A stretch of DNA of 64,000 nt from RH-AL1 sp965198485 (GTDB lineage: Bacteria; Pseudomonadota; Alphaproteobacteria; Rhizobiales; Beijerinckiaceae): positions 2,170,001-2,234,000 of the forward strand of contig CBDAPQ010000005.1 of NCBI GenBank assembly GCA_965198485.1, given 5' to 3'. Below, in pieces: positions 59,336 through 64,000 of this stretch. Numbering within the stretch: the first letter of the stretch is position 1; every line of letters starts with the position of its first letter. The notes below the pieces were generated by a model, which was not told where the DNA came from, ran no database searches, and worked only from the letters and a program-made list of their open reading frames with translations. The translations under genes and the position numbers were made by a program.

Positions 59336-59995
59336 TCAGCCGAGCGCCGGTACGAGGAGCGGCTCTGCGTCGGCCGCGGCCTCGGCGTCGAAAACCCGGT
59401 TGCCCTGCACCAGCAGGCCGCCGCGGGCGACGCGGGCGAGGGCGGCCGGATAGATCCGGTGCTCCTGCTCCAGCACGCGTCGCGCGAGGCTCTCGGGCGT
59501 ATCGGCATCGAGCACCGGCACGGCAGCCTGGGCGAGGATCGGCCCCTCATCCATCGCCGGCACCACGAAGTGCACGGTGCAGCCGTGGATCTTGACGCCA
59601 TCGGCGAGCGCGCGGGCGTGGGTGTCCAACCCGCGGAAGGACGGTAGAAGGGCGGGGTGGACGTTGATCATGCGGCCGGCCCACTGGCCGATGAACCAGG
59701 GCGTCACCAGGCGCATGAAGCCGGCCATGCAGACGAGGTCGATGCGGTGGATCTCCAGCATCGCCTGCATGGAGCGCTCGAACTCCTCGCGGCCGGCGTA
59801 GATCTTGTGGTCCACCGCGGCGACGGCCACCCCGGCGGCGCGCGCCCAGGTCAGGCCGGCCGCATCGGGCCGGTTCGAAAGGACCAGCGCGATCTCGGCG
59901 GGGTAGTCGGGCGCGCGTGCGGCCTCGACCAGGGCGCGCATGTTCGAGCCGCGTCCGGAGATGAGGACGGCGGTGCGCCGGCGCGTGCTCCTCAC
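59336..59995 (-). CDS. purN: Phosphoribosylglycinamide formyltransferase PurN
   Basis: 219-residue 10-formyltetrahydrofolate-dependent GAR transformylase of purine synthesis. It begins MRSTRRRTAVLISGRGSNMR with the phosphate loop SGRGSNM. Catalytic residues lie in MINVHPALLPSFRGLDTHAR (Asn, His) and GCTVHFVVPAMDEGPILAQA (Asp in MDEGP). Its start overlaps the purM stop by 4 bases. Confidence 0.96.
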   Translation of the reverse strand: MRSTRRRTAVLISGRGSNMRALVEAARAPDYPAEIALVLSNRPDAAGLTWARAAGVAVAAVDHKIYAGREEFERSMQAMLEIHRIDLVCMAGFMRLVTPWFIGQWAGRMINVHPALLPSFRGLDTHARALADGVKIHGCTVHFVVPAMDEGPILAQAAVPVLDADTPESLARRVLEQEHRIYPAALARVARGGLLVQGNRVFDAEAAADAEPLLVPALG

Positions 59996-61071
59996 AGGGC
60001 GAGCTGGCCGTCGTAGACCACCGCCGCGCCCTCACGCGGGACGAGGCGGCCGAGATCGACTGGCGTCTCGCCGGCCAGCCGCAGCGCGGCGACGACCGCG
60101 TCGCGGCGCGCGGGATCGACGACGATCACCATGCCGATTCCGCAGTTGAAGGTGCGCAGCATCTCCCGCTGGGCAACGCGGCCCTGCCGGGCTAGCCAGC
60201 CGAACACCGGCGGCGGCGCGACGGCACCGAGGTCTACGCGCGCGGCGCAACTCTCGGGAAGCACACGCGGGATGTTCTCGGGGAAGCCGCCGCCGGTGAT
60301 GTGGGCCAGCGCCTTGATGCCGGGCTCGCGCAGCGCGGCGAGGACGGATTTTACGTAGATGCGCGTGGGCACGAGCAACGCATCGCCGAGATCCGCGAAT
60401 GTTTGGTCGTGTCGCGGATCGAACGGAGCCGGATCGGTCCAGGCCAAGCCGGTATCGGCCACGATCCGGCGCACCAGCGAGAAGCCGTTGGAATGAACGC
60501 CGGAGGAGGGAAGGCCGAGCAGCAGGTCGCCCGGCGCCACGTCGGGGCGCGGCAGCAACGTGCCGCGCTCGGCCGCGCCGACGGCGAAGCCGGCGAGATC
60601 GTAATCGCGGCCGGAGTAGAGCCCGGGCATCTCAGCTGTCTCGCCGCCGATCAGTGCCGCGCCGGCCTCGCGGCAGCCGGCGGCGATGCCTTCGACGACG
60701 GCCGCACCGACCGTTGGCTCGAGCCGGCCCGTGGCGAAATAATCGAGGAAGAACAAGGGTTCGGCGCCTTGCACCACGAGGTCGTTGACGCACATGGCGA
60801 CGAGGTCGATGCCCAGCGTGGCGTGCCGCCCGGTCTCAATGGCGATCTTGACCTTGGAGCCGACGCCGTCGTTGGCGGCGACGAGGATGGGATCGCGGAA
60901 GCCGGCCGCCTTCAGATCGAACAGGCCGCCGAAGCCGCCGATCTCGGCATCGGCACCCGGCCGCCGCGTTGCGCGGACCAGCGGCTTGATGCGCTCGACC
61001 ATGGCGTTGCCTGCATCGATGTCGACGCCGGCATCGGCGTAAGTCAGGCCAGTCGGCTCGGGAAACGTCAT
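59992..61071 (-). CDS. purM: Phosphoribosylformylglycinamidine cyclo-ligase PurM
   Basis: 359-residue AIR synthetase of purine synthesis. It begins MTFPEPTGLTYADAGVDIDA and has GGFGGLFDL, VAANDGVGSKVKIAIETGRH and DLVAMCVNDLVVQGAEPLFF. ALIGGETAEMPG and GLPSSGVHSNGFSLVRRI are also typical. First gene of purM-purN; divergent from the AI-2E-family permease with a 272-bp gap. Confidence 0.97.
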   Translation of the reverse strand: MTFPEPTGLTYADAGVDIDAGNAMVERIKPLVRATRRPGADAEIGGFGGLFDLKAAGFRDPILVAANDGVGSKVKIAIETGRHATLGIDLVAMCVNDLVVQGAEPLFFLDYFATGRLEPTVGAAVVEGIAAGCREAGAALIGGETAEMPGLYSGRDYDLAGFAVGAAERGTLLPRPDVAPGDLLLGLPSSGVHSNGFSLVRRIVADTGLAWTDPAPFDPRHDQTFADLGDALLVPTRIYVKSVLAALREPGIKALAHITGGGFPENIPRVLPESCAARVDLGAVAPPPVFGWLARQGRVAQREMLRTFNCGIGMVIVVDPARRDAVVAALRLAGETPVDLGRLVPREGAAVVYDGQLAL

Positions 61072-61343
61072 GTAAGCGTCGAGATCCAGGAGGCATCGGC
61101 AGATCCCTGGCTATCGCGCCCCGCCCGTCACGCGCAAGCGCCGGTCTGCGGCGCGGGTCGACGCGTCGCGTAGGGTTTATCAGGCGAAGGGTCAGCGGGG
61201 CGGCAATTCCTTGGGGTTGTTGAAAGCGGGCGTTCGTCGGCGATCGAGCTGTCGCGAAGTCCCCGCGCGTTGACGCCCGGCGAGCGCGCTGCCATTTGAT
61301 CGACGAGGGCGTTCGGCGACGCCCGAGAGGCGGGCCATCCATC

Positions 61344-62501
61344 GTGAGATCACGCGCCGTCATCCTCTCGCAGGTCGCGTTCTGGCTCGTCGCCTGCATC
61401 GTCCTCGCGCTCCTGCTTTGGCTCTTTCGCGCCATCCTGATGCCGTTTGTGGTCGCGTTGGTGCTGGGCTACCTGCTCGATCCGCTCGTCGGCCGCATGG
61501 AGCGCCTGCGCCTCGGCCGCGGCGGCGCCACCACGATCATCCTGCTCGGCTCGCTCGTGGTGTTGGCAGTCGCCATCGCGATCTTCTCGCCGATGCTCGG
61601 CCGGCAGATCGCCGGCTTCATCAAGGCCTTGCCCGATCTCGTGAAGCGCGCGCAGGACCTCGCGGCCTCGGCCGGGGAACAGGTCACCCATGGTCGCATC
61701 GGCGATCTGCTCTCGAGATTCGGGCTCGGCGGCAGCCTCAGCGACATCCGCAATGGCGCCAGCGAATACATCAACAAGGCGGTTTCGTTTCTGGTGGCTT
61801 CAGGCAACAGCCTGCTGTCGCAGGGCGCGGCGCTGCTCGACCTGTTGTCCCTGATCATCATCACACCGGTGGTAACCTTCTACATACTGCTCGACTGGCC
61901 GCGCATGATCGGCTCGCTCGAAAGCCTGATTCCGCCACGCAATCGCGAAACGGTTCACGCCATCGGCCACGATATCGATCGCGCGCTCGCCGGCTTCCTG
62001 CGCGGGCAGTTGCTCGTTTGCCTCTTCCTCGCGGCCTGGTACGGCATCGGCCTGACGATCATCGGCCTTAACTTCGGCCTACTCATCGGTCTGCTCGGCG
62101 GCATCCTCTCGTTCGTGCCGTATATCGGCTCGCTCATCGTGCTGGTGCTGTCGCTCCTGATCGCGATCGTGCAAGGTTGGCCGAGCTGGCACCTGCCGGC
62201 CTTCGCGCTAGGCGTCGTGCTCGTTGGGCAGTTCCTCGAAGGAAACGTGCTCTCGCCCAAGCTCGTCGGCGACAAGGTCGGGCTGCACCCTGTCTGGATC
62301 ATCTTCGCGCTGCTCGGCTTCGGCAGCGTCTTCGGCTTTACCGGCCTCCTGGTCGCCGTTCCAGTGGCTTCGGCGATGGGCGTGCTACTGCGCTACGCCA
62401 CGCGGCGCTACCGCGAGAGCCCGATCTATACGGGGGAGATCGCGAGCGAGCCGACCGTGTCGCTCGAGGCGCCGCCGGCCGCCGCGGCTCGGATCGCGTG
62501 A
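61344..62501 (+). CDS. AI-2E family transporter (TqsA/PerM-like)
   Basis: 385-residue membrane permease with about eight helices. Family motifs: ILMPFVVALVLGYLLDPLVG early on, LLSLIIITPVVTFYILLDWP, then LGGILSFVPYIGSLIVLVLS and FLEGNVLSPKLVGDKVGLHP. The name covers exporters of several small molecules; the substrate here is unknown. GTG 61344 is used; a TTG at 61296 would add a basic N-terminus. It precedes hdaA by 17 bases. Confidence 0.9.
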   Translation: MRSRAVILSQVAFWLVACIVLALLLWLFRAILMPFVVALVLGYLLDPLVGRMERLRLGRGGATTIILLGSLVVLAVAIAIFSPMLGRQIAGFIKALPDLVKRAQDLAASAGEQVTHGRIGDLLSRFGLGGSLSDIRNGASEYINKAVSFLVASGNSLLSQGAALLDLLSLIIITPVVTFYILLDWPRMIGSLESLIPPRNRETVHAIGHDIDRALAGFLRGQLLVCLFLAAWYGIGLTIIGLNFGLLIGLLGGILSFVPYIGSLIVLVLSLLIAIVQGWPSWHLPAFALGVVLVGQFLEGNVLSPKLVGDKVGLHPVWIIFALLGFGSVFGFTGLLVAVPVASAMGVLLRYATRRYRESPIYTGEIASEPTVSLEAPPAAAARIA

Positions 62502-62518
62502 CAGGATTGGCCGCTTCT

Positions 62519-63196
62519 ATGTCCCGTCAGCTGGTGTTCGACCTCGCGCGCGCACCTGGCTTCGACCGGGACGATTTTCTCGTATCCGCCGCCAACGAGG
62601 CGGCAGTCGCCGCGGTGCGAGCATGGCCCGCTTGGCCCTCTCGGAGCCTGCTGCTCGTCGGGCCGTCGGGATCGGGAAAGAGCCACCTTGCTTCGATATG
62701 GGCCGCGGAGACCGGGGCGACCTCGGCCTCGTTGAACGCCGAGCTTCCCACATCTCTGTGGGATGGAGGCGGTCGCTGCGTGGTGCTCGAGGACTGCGAT
62801 CGGAGTGTCATCGCCGAAACGCCGCTCTTCCATGCGCTCAACCTAGCCCGCGAGACCGACGGCTGGCTTCTGCTAACGGCGCGCGCCATACCTCAGGCCT
62901 GGGACATTGCGACGCCTGACCTTGCATCAAGGCTTCGCCTTGCAACCTTGGCAAAGATCGAAAAACCGGATGACGAGCTGGTGAAAGCCGTGCTGGTAAA
63001 GCTGTTTGCCGACCGGCAGATCACGATTGACGAGGATGTGGTGAGTTATGCGGCTCGTCACTGTGAGCAATCGCTGGACGCGGTAAACCGGTTCGTCGCT
63101 ACGGTCGACGAAACAGCCCTATCGATCGGCCGGCGAATCACCAGGCCACTTGCTGCGTCGACGCTGGCAATGCTCCAAGCCGGTACCACGGAATGA
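62519..63196 (+). CDS. hdaA: DnaA-inactivating AAA+ protein HdaA
   Basis: 225-residue DnaA-related AAA+ protein. It begins MSRQLVFDLARAPGFDRDDF, with the start resembling the clamp-binding QL-x-F motif, Walker A LLVGPSGSGKSHLASIWAAE, and a Walker-B-like VVLEDCDRS. It lacks the DNA-binding domain of DnaA. With the beta clamp it promotes hydrolysis of DnaA-bound ATP and so limits initiation in alphaproteobacteria. The ATG at 62519 lies 17 bases after the permease gene, an arrangement usual in the order. Confidence 0.93.
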   Translation: MSRQLVFDLARAPGFDRDDFLVSAANEAAVAAVRAWPAWPSRSLLLVGPSGSGKSHLASIWAAETGATSASLNAELPTSLWDGGGRCVVLEDCDRSVIAETPLFHALNLARETDGWLLLTARAIPQAWDIATPDLASRLRLATLAKIEKPDDELVKAVLVKLFADRQITIDEDVVSYAARHCEQSLDAVNRFVATVDETALSIGRRITRPLAASTLAMLQAGTTE

Positions 63197-63199
63197 CCA

Positions 63200-63772
63200 T
63201 CAGGGCCCGACGTAGCGCACCTTGGCGCCGCGGGCATCGACGATTTCGGTGCCGGCCACGATCGGGTTGGCTACCGCGGCGGAGCGGCCCGAGGCAATCG
63301 TGTCAGGCTTCAGGCTGCCGCGAAGCGGATCGTTGCGCGTCGTGTCGACGGCGGCAAGGGCTTGGCGCTCCTGCTTCGGCACACCGCGCACTTCGTCGAG
63401 AGACGCGAAGTCCGCTGCCGTGTGACGACTCTCGCGATCGTCGCCGGTGTAGACCTGGATGCCACCTTTCATCATGACAGCATCGCCGGTCTGTAGCGTA
63501 ACGTCATGCATCAAATCGGTCGGCTTCTGCAGCTTCGGCTTGTTATCGACCACAACCTTACGCTTGGTGCGATGGTGGACTGGCGCGTCCTGCTCGAAGT
63601 GGGGAGCAGCGTAGCCATAGGAGGGTGCAGGAGCAACCTGCGGCGCCTCCTGAGGAGCCATGCCGAAAAGCTGTTCGAGAAAACCGGCGTGCGCCGTGCC
63701 GGGCAATGTTGCGACGCCCAGGGAGATGGCGACGGCAGAAGCACCGGCGCGGGAAGCGAAGATCTTGTTCAT
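63200..63772 (-). CDS. Exported protein of unknown function
   Basis: 190-residue protein with a signal peptide (MNKIFASRAGASAVAISLGV, then ATLPGTAHA, cleavage near residue 29). The mature region is low in structure motifs; LMHDVTLQTGDAVMMKGGIQ and VYTGDDRESRHTAADF may form a small domain. ATG 63772 is chosen because GAGGGG lies upstream. Converges with hdaA, with 3 bases between stops. Family not recognised. Confidence 0.75.
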   Translation of the reverse strand: MNKIFASRAGASAVAISLGVATLPGTAHAGFLEQLFGMAPQEAPQVAPAPSYGYAAPHFEQDAPVHHRTKRKVVVDNKPKLQKPTDLMHDVTLQTGDAVMMKGGIQVYTGDDRESRHTAADFASLDEVRGVPKQERQALAAVDTTRNDPLRGSLKPDTIASGRSAAVANPIVAGTEIVDARGAKVRYVGP

Positions 63773-63816
63773 GTTGACCCCTCGTGGCTGACACAACGTC
63801 GCAGCATCGGGATGGT

Positions 63817-64000
63817 TCACGCCGCTTGGCGGGCGTCGGCATAGCGGGCGTATTCCGCGCGAACCACATCCTCGCCGTAGGTCCGTTCGAGCCGGCGCAC
63901 CGTGAAATGGCCGGTTGCGAGCGATTGGAAATAATCGGCGAAGGCGTAGTTAATCGCCGCCCCGCCGGCTGCCCCAACGATGGGTACCGCCTGAGCCGCG
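63817..64000 (-). CDS. EcsC family protein (C-terminal part; gene starts beyond the window)
   Basis: 61 codons open to the window edge, ending TGA at 63817-63819. The reading AAQAVPIVGAAGGAAINYAF, then ADYFQSLATGHFTVRRLERT, is the conserved C-terminus of EcsC-family proteins. Their role is unclear; the Bacillus namesake lies beside an ABC transporter. The 5' part is outside the window. Confidence 0.75.
   Translation of the reverse strand, partial: AAQAVPIVGAAGGAAINYAFADYFQSLATGHFTVRRLERTYGEDVVRAEYARYADARQAA

Noticed and set aside
1..64000. CRISPR arrays, rRNA and tRNA genes
   Set aside because: No regularly spaced repeats and no recognisable rRNA or tRNA sequence were found by reading; a covariance search was not possible here.

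Overview
The window is high-GC chromosomal DNA from an alphaproteobacterium, most likely of the order Hyphomicrobiales (Rhizobiales). The pointers are homospermidine synthase, the aerobic cobaltochelatase subunit CobN next to CobW, the order hisB-DUF2628-hisH-hisA, the scpA/scpB-nagZ-SPOR block, purMN beside an AI-2E permease and hdaA, and the dispersed palindromic repeats typical of that group. The genus cannot be fixed from the sequence alone.

Layout. 1-4641: cobalamin genes cobN (running off the left edge) and cobW behind a cobalamin riboswitch. 4696-9947: Nfu iron-sulfur carrier, homospermidine synthase, a CrcB-type fluoride channel with a DUF190 partner, and two oxidoreductases. 9948-15320: an accessory patch with an IS630-family insertion, a visibly AT-richer hybrid histidine kinase and an AT-rich acyltransferase. 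15321-21597: mobB/TerB/L,D-transpeptidase operon, mnmE-chaC and a DUF2125 protein. 21601-32822: an exopolysaccharide locus of two divergent arms (polyprenyl-phosphate sugar transferase, acyltransferase, VpsF-like polymerase and Wzz/GumC on minus; a degenerate Wzz/kinase-like fusion, a WecG-type and a GT4-like transferase on plus; a last GT4 on minus). 32844-40204: GH15 glucoamylase-like enzyme, two small exported or membrane proteins, priA and the histidine genes.

40311-43055 is the most unusual part: a 2,745-bp unit bounded by imperfect inverted repeats (GGTARTGGGTCAG core) and flanked by an exact 8-bp direct repeat (GGGCCGAG), inserted between the divergent genes hisB and aat. It looks like a transposition product, yet no transposase is recognisable inside. 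It carries an intact dCTP deaminase gene, a few small unknown ORFs and at least three decayed genes with frameshifts or stops. Immediately after it, a second, nearly identical IS630 copy sits exactly in the stop codon of aat. The two IS630 copies are in opposite orientation and bracket about 32.6 kb that includes the exopolysaccharide, priA and his genes.

45189-64000 is mostly housekeeping: mutL, a frameshifted DUF1640-like remnant, a GNAT acetyltransferase, a phosphoglycolate-phosphatase-like HAD enzyme, scpB-scpA, nagZ, a SPOR protein, a Tat-exported bicupin oxalate decarboxylase, mgtE, rplS, a CYTH-CHAD protein, a TPR protein, purN-purM, an AI-2E-family permease, hdaA, an exported unknown protein and the end of an EcsC-family gene. 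I found no rRNA, tRNA or CRISPR array. All calls are by reading the sequence; no database search was run.
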